48,471 nt of DNA from Mangrovihabitans endophyticus (GCF_014646155.1 NZ_BMMX01000042.1:1-48471); one strand, 5' to 3'. Counted from the stretch's first letter, positions 33,315-42,313 are shown. Notes: generated from the letters alone by a model not told the origin. Numbers and translations are program-made.

Positions 33315-33384
33315 CGATCTTGAACTTTCCGGTGGCGGTTTAGCCGGTTATATGCGACATGGTGGACCCGCAACTTCAAGATCG
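33315..33384. repeat. 70-bp element with perfect 10-bp inverted ends
   Basis: CGATCTTGAA (33315-33324) and TTCAAGATCG (33375-33384) enclose 50 bp. Further copies of the CGATCTTG core lie nearby: one forward near 33200 and one reverse near 33290. The form resembles a small REP/MITE-like element with no coding capacity. The gap 33049-33477 has no gene I can support. Confidence 0.55.
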
Positions 33385-33385
33385 C

Positions 33386-33476
33386 CGCGGGCGGCGGGGC
33401 GCGGGCGGCGGGGCGCGGGGCGCGGGCGGCGGGCGGCGGGGCGCGGGCGGGGGGGGCGGGGCGGGGCGGGGCGGGC
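33386..33476. repeat. G-rich low-complexity tract
   Basis: About 90 bp of GGCGGGGCGCGG-type sequence ending in runs of four or more G (GGGGGGG, GGGGCGGGG). It lies immediately after the inverted-repeat element and reaches the stop of the GGDEF-EAL gene. G-quadruplex formation on the plus strand is plausible and could act as a transcription barrier between convergent genes. Confidence 0.65.
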
Positions 33477-33477
33477 G

Positions 33478-35706
33478 TTACGCGGCTGACGGCAACTCCG
33501 CGCTCGCCGCGAAGTCCGGCTGCGCCGCCGGGCGACCGAAGTAGTATCCCTGGGCCAGCCGATATCCCAGCCGGTGCAACTCGGCTGCCTGTTCCGCCGT
33601 CTCCACGCCTTCCGCCACGGCGTCCAGCCCGAGCCCGTTGCTCACCTGGATCAGCGCGGTCGCGATCACCGCGTGCCGCCCCGCCATGCTGATGTTGTCG
33701 ACGAACGACTTGTCCACCTTCAGGATGTTCACCGGCAGGGTCTGCAACAGGGTCAGCGAGGAGTGTCCGGTGCCGAAGTCGTCCAGCGCGATTTTCACGC
33801 CCAGCTCGTACAGGGCCTTCACCGCGCGCAACGCCTGACCGCCGCCGAAGACCGCGGTCTCGGTCACCTCGATGGTCAGCTTGTCCGCGCCCAACCCGGT
33901 CCATGCGAGCACGTTCGCGACCAGCTCCGGGAAGCCGGGCTCGGCTAGCTGACGCGCGGACACGTTCACCCCGATCCGGCGCGGCGCCGCCGGGCCGAGT
34001 TCGTCTCGCCAGATCGCGGCCTGGGCGCAGGCCGCCTTCAGGATCCACGCCCCGAGTTCGACGATCAGGCCGTTCTGTTCGGCGACCGGGATGAACTCGG
34101 CCGGGCTGACGGGTCCGCGCACCGGATGTTCCCAGCGGACCAGCGTCTCCACCGCGACGGTCCGCCCGCTGGGCAACTCCACGATCGGCTGGTACACCAG
34201 CCGGAACTGGCCGGTGTCCAGCGCCTGGCGCATCTCCGCGCCCATCCGGGCCTGTTCCCCGGCGGCCACGTCCATGCCGCGCGTGTAGCGTCGGCGGCGG
34301 CCTTCGCCCAGCGATTTGGCGACGTACATGGCGACGTCGGCCCGCCGGATCACCTCGTGCGGATCATCGGTCTCATCGCAGGTGGCGGTCCCGAAGCTGG
34401 CGTTGATCAGCAGTTCGTGCCCGTCGGCCACGACCGGGCGGCGCAGCGCCTGGGTGAGCCGCTCCACGATGCCGTCCATGGCACCGGCGGTGGTGTCCGG
34501 GACGAGCACCGCGAACTCGTCGCCGCCCATCCGCGCGGCGACGTCGCCGGGACGCAGCGTCTGCGCCATGCGGTGGCCCACCTCGGCCAGCAGCCGGTCA
34601 CCGACGGTGTGCCCGAAGCGGTCGTTGACCGCCTTGAAGCCGCTGAGGTCGAGCATCGCCACCTGCGGCTGCCCTTCCTGCATGCTTTCGGTGAGCCTTT
34701 GTTCGAACCGGCGGCGGTTGGCCAGGCCGGTCAGGTCGTCGCGCATCGCCATGTCTTCGAGTTGCGTGGCCTGCGCGCGCACCTGGTCCACGAATCCGGC
34801 GAGTCGCGCCAGAACCAGCAGGAACAGCAGGATGGAGCCGATGCTGATGGCCAGCCAGTCGATGTCCTGCGGACGCCGGAAGCCTTCCAGCAGCAGTACG
34901 CCCGGCACCAGCAGGGAGGTGACCGCGAGCAGCAGGAGGCGGCCACGGCCGAGGGACGCCCCGCGTGTCGCCGGCGACCGGTGCGCCGACGGGTGCGCGG
35001 CCGCGCCGGCGTAGCAGAGGTAGGCGAACAGGTAGCCGCCGAAGACCCACTGGGACAGGGTCGCGGCGTCGGCCGGCATCACGGTGAAGGCCACGTTGCC
35101 GAGCAGGACCGCGATGCTGCCCATGGTGAGCAGCCACACGCTGGGCGTCCGCCGCCCGGACCGCAGCAGCAGCGGCAGCACCACCGCGCACAGCAGCACC
35201 CCGCAGGTCGGGTAGGCGACGACGAGGAACCGGGCCAGCGGCGGCATCGCGGCGTTCTCGGCGACCGGGCCGATCACGAAGATCCAATACACGATGCCGA
35301 GGCCGGTGGCGATGACCGCGGTGTCCAGCGCGCCGAACGAGTCACGCGCCTCGCGGGTGCGCGTCAGCCGGAACAGGGCCACCACCATGAACGGGTACGC
35401 GCTCAGGTAACACGCGTTCACCAGGTATTCGACCGCCGGGTTGCCGGGCGCGAAGGCGTTCCCGGCGAAGGCGAGGTCGCCCGCCACCCACAGGGACAGG
35501 CCCACCGCGAACAGGTTCCACGAACGGGCGGACGCGGACCGGTAGCGGCGCACCGCGGTCAGCGTCAGGATCACGGCGACCAGGCCGGTGGCGGCGGAGA
35601 GCAGCGCGGCGCCGCCGGTTGACGGGATGGCCACGTAGGTCACGCAGGCCACCAGCCCCAGCGCCGGCCAGACCGGCCATCTCCGCTCCGCGAGTCTCCT
35701 CAGCAC
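33478..35706 (-). CDS. Membrane-bound GGDEF-EAL cyclic-di-GMP enzyme
   Basis: The 742-residue protein has about nine membrane segments in its first 330 residues. Then comes a diguanylate cyclase domain (DDLTGLANRRRF, active site MGGDEFAVL, inhibitory RPGD five residues before it), then an EAL domain (VETLVRWEHP, GVNVSARQL, TIEVTETA, DDFGTGHSSL, LKVDKSF, DAVAEGVETAEQ). All catalytic motifs of both halves look intact, so it may both make and degrade c-di-GMP. Start taken as GTG 35706, 27 nt after zwf; no good ribosome site, so coupling to zwf is likely. The frame is open upstream to 36537 through zwf, which is not coding in that frame. Confidence 0.88.
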   Translation of the reverse strand: MLRRLAERRWPVWPALGLVACVTYVAIPSTGGAALLSAATGLVAVILTLTAVRRYRSASARSWNLFAVGLSLWVAGDLAFAGNAFAPGNPAVEYLVNACYLSAYPFMVVALFRLTRTREARDSFGALDTAVIATGLGIVYWIFVIGPVAENAAMPPLARFLVVAYPTCGVLLCAVVLPLLLRSGRRTPSVWLLTMGSIAVLLGNVAFTVMPADAATLSQWVFGGYLFAYLCYAGAAAHPSAHRSPATRGASLGRGRLLLLAVTSLLVPGVLLLEGFRRPQDIDWLAISIGSILLFLLVLARLAGFVDQVRAQATQLEDMAMRDDLTGLANRRRFEQRLTESMQEGQPQVAMLDLSGFKAVNDRFGHTVGDRLLAEVGHRMAQTLRPGDVAARMGGDEFAVLVPDTTAGAMDGIVERLTQALRRPVVADGHELLINASFGTATCDETDDPHEVIRRADVAMYVAKSLGEGRRRRYTRGMDVAAGEQARMGAEMRQALDTGQFRLVYQPIVELPSGRTVAVETLVRWEHPVRGPVSPAEFIPVAEQNGLIVELGAWILKAACAQAAIWRDELGPAAPRRIGVNVSARQLAEPGFPELVANVLAWTGLGADKLTIEVTETAVFGGGQALRAVKALYELGVKIALDDFGTGHSSLTLLQTLPVNILKVDKSFVDNISMAGRHAVIATALIQVSNGLGLDAVAEGVETAEQAAELHRLGYRLAQGYYFGRPAAQPDFAASAELPSAA

Positions 35707-35732
35707 ACGCTGCCATTCGGCAGCGGACCGGG

Positions 35733-37124
35733 CTACTTGAGCGGACCCGACAGCCACCGGCCGGGCGCGACCAGCTTGTTCGCCCGGCCCGGCCCCCACG
35801 ACCCGGGCGCGTAGGTGGCCAGCCGGGGCGGGTTGTCCAGCACCGGACGCACGGCCCGCCAGGCTGCGGACAGCCCGTCCGGCCGGGTGAACAACGACCG
35901 GTCGCCCACCAGCACGTCGTGGATGAGCCGCACGTACGGGTCGAGCGGTTCCGCCTCGGGCAACGTGGTGAGCGGCAGCGTGACCGCGGCCGGGTCCAGG
36001 TCCAGCCCGGCGCCGGGCTTCTTGGCCAGCAACGACAGCGCGATGCCGCCGGCCCCGGACAGGTCGAAGCTCAGCACGTTCGCCTCGGCCGGCAACCTGC
36101 CGAACGGGCCGTGCCCGGCACGCAGCACGATGCTGACCCGCTGCTGCGACCGCGCCATCCGTTTGCCGGTACGCAGCAGGAACGGCACGCCCCGCCAGCG
36201 CGGGTTGTCGATCCACAGCTTGGCCGCGACGTACGTGTCGGTGCGCGAGCGGGACCGTACGCCTTCGGTGTCGCGGTAGCCGGTGAACTGTCCGAGCACC
36301 ACCTCGGCGGGGTCCAGCGGCCGGAATGATCGTATGACCTTTTCCCGGGCGGCCTGCAGATCCGCGGCGGACAGGCTCTCCGGCGGTTCCATGGCGATCT
36401 CCGCGGCCACCTGGAACAGGTGCGTGACGAGCATGTCCAGCGTCGCACCGGTGGCGTCGTAGAAGCCTGCCCGGTCGGCGATGCCCAGCGTCTCCGGCAC
36501 GTCGATCTGCACGCTTTCGATGTGTTCCCGGTTCCACATGGCGGCGAAGATCTCGTTGGCGAACCGCAGCACGTGCAGGTCCTGGGTCGCCTCCTTGCCG
36601 AGGAAGTGGTCGATCCGGTACACCTGCGACTCGTCCAGCACGGCGCGTACGGTCCGGTTGAGCGAGCGGAACCCGTCCGGGGAGGTGCCGAACGGCTTCT
36701 CGTAGACGACGCGGGCGTCCTGCGCCAGGTCGTGCTCACCGAGCGCCCGGGTGATCTCCGGGAATGCCACCGGTGGCACGGCCAGATAGTGCACGAGTTG
36801 GGCGTTGCGGCCGACGCGGGTGCGCGCGTGCTCGATCACGTCGAGCAGGCTTCCGGGGTCCTGGGTCTGAAATCCGCCACCGGCGAAGTAGAGGCGGTCG
36901 GCGAAGCGTTTCCACTCCTCGCCGCCCGGCCGGCCCAGGACGTCGTGCACGTGACCGCGGAAGTCCTCATGCGAGACGTCGCCGCGGCCGTTACCCACCA
37001 GCACCCAGTCGTCCGGCAGCAGGCCGCGGCCGGCCAGGGTCCAGAAGGCCGGCAGAACCATCCGCCGGGCGAGGTCGCCGGTGGCGCCGAAGAGCACGAA
37101 CACGGTGGGTCCGGGAGTGTCCAT
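35733..37124 (-). CDS. zwf: Glucose-6-phosphate dehydrogenase
   Basis: The 463-residue enzyme catalyses the first oxidative step of the pentose phosphate pathway. Visible are the coenzyme site FVLFGATGDLARRM, the EKPFG loop and the active-site RIDHFLGKEATQDL, followed by FANEIFAAMWNREHIESVQI. Unlike usual actinobacterial zwf genes, which sit with tal, opcA and pgl, this one is alone with a GGDEF-EAL gene behind it. It may be a second, accessory copy. The ATG at 37124 fits the family; no strong ribosome site is seen. Confidence 0.95.
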   Translation of the reverse strand: MDTPGPTVFVLFGATGDLARRMVLPAFWTLAGRGLLPDDWVLVGNGRGDVSHEDFRGHVHDVLGRPGGEEWKRFADRLYFAGGGFQTQDPGSLLDVIEHARTRVGRNAQLVHYLAVPPVAFPEITRALGEHDLAQDARVVYEKPFGTSPDGFRSLNRTVRAVLDESQVYRIDHFLGKEATQDLHVLRFANEIFAAMWNREHIESVQIDVPETLGIADRAGFYDATGATLDMLVTHLFQVAAEIAMEPPESLSAADLQAAREKVIRSFRPLDPAEVVLGQFTGYRDTEGVRSRSRTDTYVAAKLWIDNPRWRGVPFLLRTGKRMARSQQRVSIVLRAGHGPFGRLPAEANVLSFDLSGAGGIALSLLAKKPGAGLDLDPAAVTLPLTTLPEAEPLDPYVRLIHDVLVGDRSLFTRPDGLSAAWRAVRPVLDNPPRLATYAPGSWGPGRANKLVAPGRWLSGPLK

Positions 37125-37208
37125 GCCGATGGTGTATCCGGTCCGCGGCGATCCAACCGTCGACGGGCCTGTGATGCGCGACCATCGCCGCGCGCGCCGG
37201 ACGACCCG

Positions 37209-37270
37209 CGCGGAGAAACCGACTGCCTGTGCGGGGAAACGGACGGCCTGTGCGGAGAAACCGTGCGCTG
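37209..37270. repeat. Three 21-bp tandem repeats upstream of clpP
   Basis: Units at 37209-37229, 37230-37250 and 37251-37270 share the form TGCGGRGAAACSGACNGCCTG with a few changes. They lie in the divergent region between zwf and clpP. A set of regulator sites is possible; no intact ClgR dyad is seen. Confidence 0.6.
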
Positions 37271-37330
37271 TGGGCGAACAAGACCCGCACGGGCGGCAGA
37301 ACCGGCCCTGGCGCGGCTAGCTTCGGTGCC

Positions 37331-37975
37331 ATGAGCGCGAACGCCCGGAGCACCTGGAGCAGCCGGTACATCATCCCGTCCTTCGTCGAGCGCACGTCCT
37401 ACGGCACCCAGACCACCGACCCGTACACGAAGATGTTCTCCGACCGGATCATCTTCCTCGGTGTGCAGGTCGACGACACCTCGGCCAATGACGTGATGGC
37501 GCAGTTGCTCACGCTGGAGGGGCTCGACCCGGACCGGGACATCACGATGTACATCAATTCGCCCGGCGGCTCATACTCCGCGATGACCGCGATCTACGAC
37601 ACCATGCAGTACGTGCGGCCCGACGTGGTCACGGTCTGCCTGGGTCAGGCGGCCTCGGCAGCGGCGATCCTGCTGGCCGGCGGCACCCGGGGCAAGCGCA
37701 TGGCGCTGCCCAACTCGCGGATCCTGATCCACCAGCCGGCGCTCAGCGGCGCGGTCCAGGGTCAGGGCAGCGACTTGGAGATCCAGGCGCGGGAGATCCT
37801 GCGGATGCGCCGCCAGATGGAGGAGCTGCTCGCCGAGCGGACCGGCCAGCCGTTCGAGCGGGTCACCAAGGACATCGACCGGGACAAGATCATGACGGCC
37901 GCGGAGGCGCGCGAGTACGGCATCGTCGACGTCGTGCTGGCCACCCGGAAGAAGAGCCTCGCCGGGGTGGGCTGA
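37331..37975 (+). CDS. clpP: ATP-dependent Clp protease proteolytic subunit
   Basis: The 214-residue serine peptidase has the catalytic Ser in LGQAASAAAILLAGG, the His in ILIHQPAL and the Asp in TKDIDRDK. The DRIIFLGVQVDD strand and the YINSPGGSYSAM oxyanion segment are also present. It forms the barrel that degrades proteins fed by ClpX or ClpC. Actinomycetes normally carry clpP1-clpP2 in tandem before clpX; this gene is solitary and so likely an additional paralogue. Start at ATG 37331 by family length; no clear ribosome site. Tandem repeats lie upstream. Confidence 0.93.
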   Translation: MSANARSTWSSRYIIPSFVERTSYGTQTTDPYTKMFSDRIIFLGVQVDDTSANDVMAQLLTLEGLDPDRDITMYINSPGGSYSAMTAIYDTMQYVRPDVVTVCLGQAASAAAILLAGGTRGKRMALPNSRILIHQPALSGAVQGQGSDLEIQAREILRMRRQMEELLAERTGQPFERVTKDIDRDKIMTAAEAREYGIVDVVLATRKKSLAGVG

Positions 37976-37985
37976 GGGCCGACGC

Positions 37986-38010
37986 TCTCATCGAACTCAC
38001 ACCCGGCTCT
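37986..38010 (+). promoter_or_regulatory. 25-bp box upstream of the response regulator
   Basis: These 25 bases match 40119-40143 in 22 positions, the first 13 (TCTCATCGAACTC) being identical. TCTCA/TCACA/TCTGG recur at 11-bp steps, the spacing of OmpR-type direct repeats. It ends 17 nt before the regulator ATG and is probably its autoregulation site. Confidence 0.6.
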
Positions 38011-38027
38011 GGTGTCATGGCAGGGCT

Positions 38028-38726
38028 ATGTGTGCTGCCCGGATCCTGGTGGTCGACGACCAGCCCAACATCGTCGACATGCTGGCCACGGTGCTGACGT
38101 TTCACGGCTTCACGGTCGACACGGCGGGCACCGCGGCCGAGGCGGTCACGCTCGCCGCCGAGCGCTCCCCGGACCTGGTGCTGCTCGACGTCATGTTGCC
38201 CGACGGCGACGGCATGGAGGTCTGCCGCCGGCTGCGCGCCGACGGCGCGGAGCTGGGCGTCATCTTCCTCACCGCCCGCGACGCCCGCACCGATCAGGTC
38301 ACCGGTCTCGCGTACGGCGGGGACGACTACATCACCAAGCCCTTCGACGTGGAGGTGCTGCTGGCCCGGGTGCGCGCGGTGCTGCGACGGGTTCCGGTCG
38401 ACGCCCCACCGGCCGGGCGGGCGGTGCTGCGGTACGCGGATCTGGAACTCGACCAGGACAGCCTGCTGGTGCGGCGCGCCGGGCAGCGGGTCACGCTGTC
38501 CCCCACCGAACTGCGGCTGCTGCAGTATTTCCTGCTCAACCCGGGACGTGTGCTGTCCCGGGCGCAGATCATGGCGGCCGTGTGGGAGTACGACCCGGCC
38601 ACCGGCTCGAACGTGGTCGACACGTACGTCGGGTATCTGCGCCGCAAGCTGGACCGGTTCGGCGCGCCGCTGATCGTGACCCATCGCGGCTTCGGGTACG
38701 CCCTGCGCGCGGGCGAGACCTCGTGA
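38028..38726 (+). CDS. OmpR-family response regulator
   Basis: The 232-residue DNA-binding regulator has a receiver (ILVVDDQPNIVDML; phospho-Asp in LVLLDVMLPDGDG; TAR switch and KPF Lys) and a winged-helix output domain (VTLSPTELRLLQYFLLNPG, YVGYLRRKLD, THRGFGYAL). It would be phosphorylated by the kinase encoded next, whose GTG overlaps this stop as GTGA. Duplicate boxes at 37986 and 40119 suggest control of its own operon and of the MMPL exporter. Confidence 0.95.
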   Translation: MCAARILVVDDQPNIVDMLATVLTFHGFTVDTAGTAAEAVTLAAERSPDLVLLDVMLPDGDGMEVCRRLRADGAELGVIFLTARDARTDQVTGLAYGGDDYITKPFDVEVLLARVRAVLRRVPVDAPPAGRAVLRYADLELDQDSLLVRRAGQRVTLSPTELRLLQYFLLNPGRVLSRAQIMAAVWEYDPATGSNVVDTYVGYLRRKLDRFGAPLIVTHRGFGYALRAGETS

Positions 38727-40210
38727 CGCGACCCGGTGCCGCGTACCGCTTCTCGCTGCGGTCCTCGCTGATCGCCGGGGTCCTCGCCCTGACCGCGGCG
38801 GCGCTGCTGCTGGTCAGCATCACGGGTGCGGTGGTGCTGCGGGCGTTCCTGGTGCACCAAGTGGACGAGCAGTTGACCGCGGGCGCCGCGGTAGCCGCGC
38901 AGTCGCCGGAGGCCCTGCAGGCCACGCGGCAGTCCGACCGGAGGTTGCGCACGTACGTGTCGGTGACCGAATACCTGATCGAGGTCCGGGATCCGAGCGG
39001 GCGCACCTACCGGTTCGACAGCAGTTCGCCGCTGCCCCGCCACCCGCTGCTGGACCAGGACGCCGCGGCGGACGGCCGGCCCCGCACGGTCACCTCCTCC
39101 GGCGCCGAGTATCGGGTGATCAGCATCGCGGTAGGGCCGGACGTGGTGCTCATCGGCATGCCGCTGGCGCCGATCCGCGACGCGGTGACCCGGCTGCTGC
39201 TCGCCGCGGCGGTCACCTCGGTCACCGTGCTGGCCCTGCTCGGCCTGCTGGGCCGGCTGTTGGTGGTGCGGCGCCTGCGCCCGTTGGACGAGATCGCGGC
39301 AGCCGCCACCGCGCTGGCCGACGGTGACCTGGAACGGCGGGTGCCGGTCCCGACCGGGCCGGGCGCCGCGCGCACCGAGGTGGGCCGCCTGACCGTGGCG
39401 ATCAACGGCATGCTGGCCCGGATCCAGGGCGCGCTGGCGGCTCGGGCGCGCTCCGAGAGCCGGATGCGGGAGTTCGTCGCGGATGCCTCGCACGAGCTGC
39501 GTACCCCGGTCACGTCGATCAAGGGATATCTGCAGCTTGTCCGATCCGGGGTGGTCGACTTGCGCGCACGGCCGGACGTCCTGCGCCGGCTGGAGCAGGA
39601 GTCGGAGCGCATGGGCGCGCTGGTCACCGACTTGCTGTACCTCGCCCGGCTGGACGCCGGGCCGGCGCCGCGCACCACCCGGGTGGACCTGGCCGCGCTG
39701 ATCCGCGACGCGGTGGCCGACGCGCGGGCGGTCGAGCCGGACCGGCCGATCGGCACCGACCTGCCGGCCTCCCGGACCGTCGACGGGGATCCGGACGCGT
39801 TGCGCCAGGTGCTGGCCAATCTGCTCGGCAACGTGCGCTCGCACACGCCGCCGGGCACCCCGGCACACGTCGCGCTGACCGGATCCGGCGGCGCGGTGCG
39901 GGTGACGGTGACCGACGAGGGGCCGGGCCTGAACCCGCATCAGGCTCGGCATGCGTTCGACCGGTTCTGGCGCGCGGACGGTTCCCGCTCGGCGACCGGG
40001 GGAGCCGGGCTGGGGCTGGCGATCGTCGCCGAGGCGGTGCGCGCGCACGGCGGCACGGCCGGAATCGAGCCGGGGCCGGGCGCGACGGTGTGGTTCACGA
40101 TCCCGGCGGCGGGCGCGTTCTCATCGAACTCTCACACGGCTCACGCGGGACTGGCAAACATCGGTGGTGGCCTTGACGCGAATGTGCACGCCTTCGGGAA
40201 AGGACCCTCC
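38723..40210 (+). CDS. Sensor histidine kinase; frame continues into MMPL gene
   Basis: About 470 residues of a classical HisKA sensor kinase: two membrane segments (SLIAGVLALTAAALLLVSI and LLLAAAVTSVTVLALLGLL) around a periplasmic sensor, a HAMP (RRLRPLDEIAAAATALADGD), the phospho-His in FVADASHELRTPVTSIKGY, an N-box NLLGNVRSHTP and the G-boxes DEGPGL and GGAGLGLAIVAEA. The normal end would be near TVWFTIPAA at about 40110. There is no stop there: the frame stays open through the box at 40119-40143 to the end of the MMPL gene at 42313 (1196 codons in all). The end given here is the base before the likely MMPL start. Confidence 0.85.
40119..40143 (+). promoter_or_regulatory. 25-bp box upstream of the MMPL gene
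   Basis: Second copy (22 of 25 identical) of the box at 37986-38010, with TCTCA/TCTCA/TCACG at 11-bp steps. It lies at the end of the kinase gene and 68 nt ahead of the MMPL start, suggesting that the exporter has its own promoter under the same response regulator. Confidence 0.6.
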
Positions 40211-42313
40211 GTGGCTACCCTTCTGCACCGTCTCGGTCGCACCGCGTACCGACACCGGATCGCGACGACGCTGGTCTGGCTGGTGCTGCTGATCGCCGCC
40301 GGGGCCGGCGCTCTCACCCTCTCCGGCGACACGGTGTCGTCCTTCAAGATCCCCGGGCAGGAGTCGACCACCGCGCTGAACCTGATCGACGAACGGTTCG
40401 GCGAGGCGGCCGGCGGCGCCTCCGCTCAGGTGGTGACCGGCGCTCCGGTGGACACGGCGCGGCTGGGCCGGTTGTCGAAGCGGCTCGGCACGCTGCCCGG
40501 CGTGGTGTCCGTCACGGGTCCGGTGGTGTCGCCGGACAAGCAGGCGGCATACCTCACGGTGACCTACGGCGTACGGGCCGCCGAGCTCAGCGACGCCCAG
40601 CGCGACCGGCTCGCCGACGTGGCGCAGCAGGCGGGTGCCGAGGTCACCGGCGAGGCGACCAGGGCGGGCGCGCCCGGCACGGGTCACGTCGGCGAGGTGA
40701 TCGGCGTGGTGGCCGCGCTCGTGGTGCTGACGCTGACCTACGGAACGCTGGTGGCGGCCGGGATGAACCTGCTCACCGCGATCGTCGGCGTGGCGCTCGG
40801 CTCGCTGGGCATCACCACCCTGACCGGCTTCGTCGACTTGCAGTCGACCACACCCATCCTCGCGGTGATGCTCGGTCTGGCCGTGGGCATCGACTACGCG
40901 CTGTTCATCTTCACCCGCTTCCGGCACGAGCTGCGCGACGGCCACCCGGTGCCGGAGGCGATCGCCACCGCGGTCGCGACGGCGGGGTCCGCCGTGGTCA
41001 CCGCCGGCATCACGGTGATGATCGCGCTGGCCGGCCTGGCCGTCGCGGGCATCCCGTTCCTCACCGAGATGGGCCTGGCCGCGGCCGGCACGGTGGTCGT
41101 CGCGGTGCTGGTGGCGATCACCCTGGTCCCGGCGGTGCTCGGCTTCATCGGCGTCCGCGCGCTGCCCCGCCGTCAGCGTGGCGGCGCCGCACCCGCGGAC
41201 GGGCGGGGCTTCTTCCGCGGCTGGGCGGCCGTTGTCACCCGGCAACGCTGGACGAGCCTGCTTGCCGCGACCGTGGCGCTGGCGACCGTCGCGCTGCCGG
41301 TGTTCGTCATGCGTACGTCGCTGAACCAGCCGCCGGTGCCGGGCAGCACCCAGGAGCGCGCCGCGGAGGTCCTGGACGCCCACTTCGGGCCCGGCCAGTC
41401 CGGTCCGCTGCTGATCCTGGTCGACGGCGCGGGCGCGGCCCCGCGCGCGGCTCAGGTGGCCCGGCAGGCGGCCGCGTTGCCGGACGTCGCCCGGGTCGCC
41501 CCGCCGCGCACCAACCCGGACTCCTCGGCCGCCCTGATCACCGTGCTGCCGTCCTCGGCGCCGGACAGCCAGGCCACCGTCGACCTGGTGCATGCGCTGC
41601 GGGATGCGGTGGGCGGGCAGGCCGGACCGGAGGTGTATGTCACCGGAACCACGGCGGTCAGCGTGGACGTGTCGCAGACGCTCAACGACGCCCTGCCGGT
41701 CTACCTGGTGCTGGTGGTCGGGCTGGCGCTGCTCCTGCTGGTGCTGGTGTTCCGGTCGGTGCTGGTGCCGGTCGTCGGCGTGCTCGGCTTCCTGTTGACG
41801 ATCGGCGCGGCGCTCGGCGCGACCACCGCGGTGTTCCAGTGGGGGTGGCTGTCCGGCCTGGTCGGCGGCGGGGCCACCGGCCCGCTGATGAGCCTCGCGC
41901 CGATCATCGTGGTCGGCATCCTGTTCGGGCTGGCGATGGACTATCAGGTGTTCCTGGTGTCCCGCATGCATGAAGCGCACGCCCACGGCGCGGTCGGCAA
42001 GGACGCGATCGTCACCGGTTTCCGGCAGGCCGCACCGGTGGTGGTGGCCGCCGCGTCCATCATGTTCGCGGTGTTCGCGGGCTTCGTGCCGCAGGGCGAG
42101 CAGACCGTGAAGCCGATCGCGTTCGCCCTCGCCACGGGCATCTTCTTCGACGCCTTCGTGGTCCGGATGGTGATCATGCCGGCGGCGCTGGCGCTGCTCG
42201 GGCGGGCCGCGTGGTGGCTGCCCGCCTGGCTGCGCTGGCTGCCGACGATGGACGTCGAGGGCGCCGCGCTGGAACGCAAGGATCATCCGGAGCCGGAATT
42301 GACCACCGTCTGA
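40211..42313 (+). CDS. MMPL family (RND-type) exporter
   Basis: The 700-residue membrane transporter has two MMPL halves. Each has one membrane segment, an outer loop domain, and a five-segment bundle carrying the proton-relay motifs VGIDYALFIFTRFRHELRDG and FGLAMDYQVFLVSRMHEAHA. Family members export lipids, siderophores or drugs with proton motive force. The GTG at 40211 has an AAAGGA site 7 nt upstream and fits the family start. The same frame is open upstream into the kinase gene. Control by the adjacent two-component system is likely from the shared box. Confidence 0.9.
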   Translation: MATLLHRLGRTAYRHRIATTLVWLVLLIAAGAGALTLSGDTVSSFKIPGQESTTALNLIDERFGEAAGGASAQVVTGAPVDTARLGRLSKRLGTLPGVVSVTGPVVSPDKQAAYLTVTYGVRAAELSDAQRDRLADVAQQAGAEVTGEATRAGAPGTGHVGEVIGVVAALVVLTLTYGTLVAAGMNLLTAIVGVALGSLGITTLTGFVDLQSTTPILAVMLGLAVGIDYALFIFTRFRHELRDGHPVPEAIATAVATAGSAVVTAGITVMIALAGLAVAGIPFLTEMGLAAAGTVVVAVLVAITLVPAVLGFIGVRALPRRQRGGAAPADGRGFFRGWAAVVTRQRWTSLLAATVALATVALPVFVMRTSLNQPPVPGSTQERAAEVLDAHFGPGQSGPLLILVDGAGAAPRAAQVARQAAALPDVARVAPPRTNPDSSAALITVLPSSAPDSQATVDLVHALRDAVGGQAGPEVYVTGTTAVSVDVSQTLNDALPVYLVLVVGLALLLLVLVFRSVLVPVVGVLGFLLTIGAALGATTAVFQWGWLSGLVGGGATGPLMSLAPIIVVGILFGLAMDYQVFLVSRMHEAHAHGAVGKDAIVTGFRQAAPVVVAAASIMFAVFAGFVPQGEQTVKPIAFALATGIFFDAFVVRMVIMPAALALLGRAAWWLPAWLRWLPTMDVEGAALERKDHPEPELTTV

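Noticed and set aside
35733..36537. N-terminal extension of the GGDEF-EAL frame
   Set aside because: It lies within zwf in another frame and codes low-complexity Arg/Gly-rich sequence.
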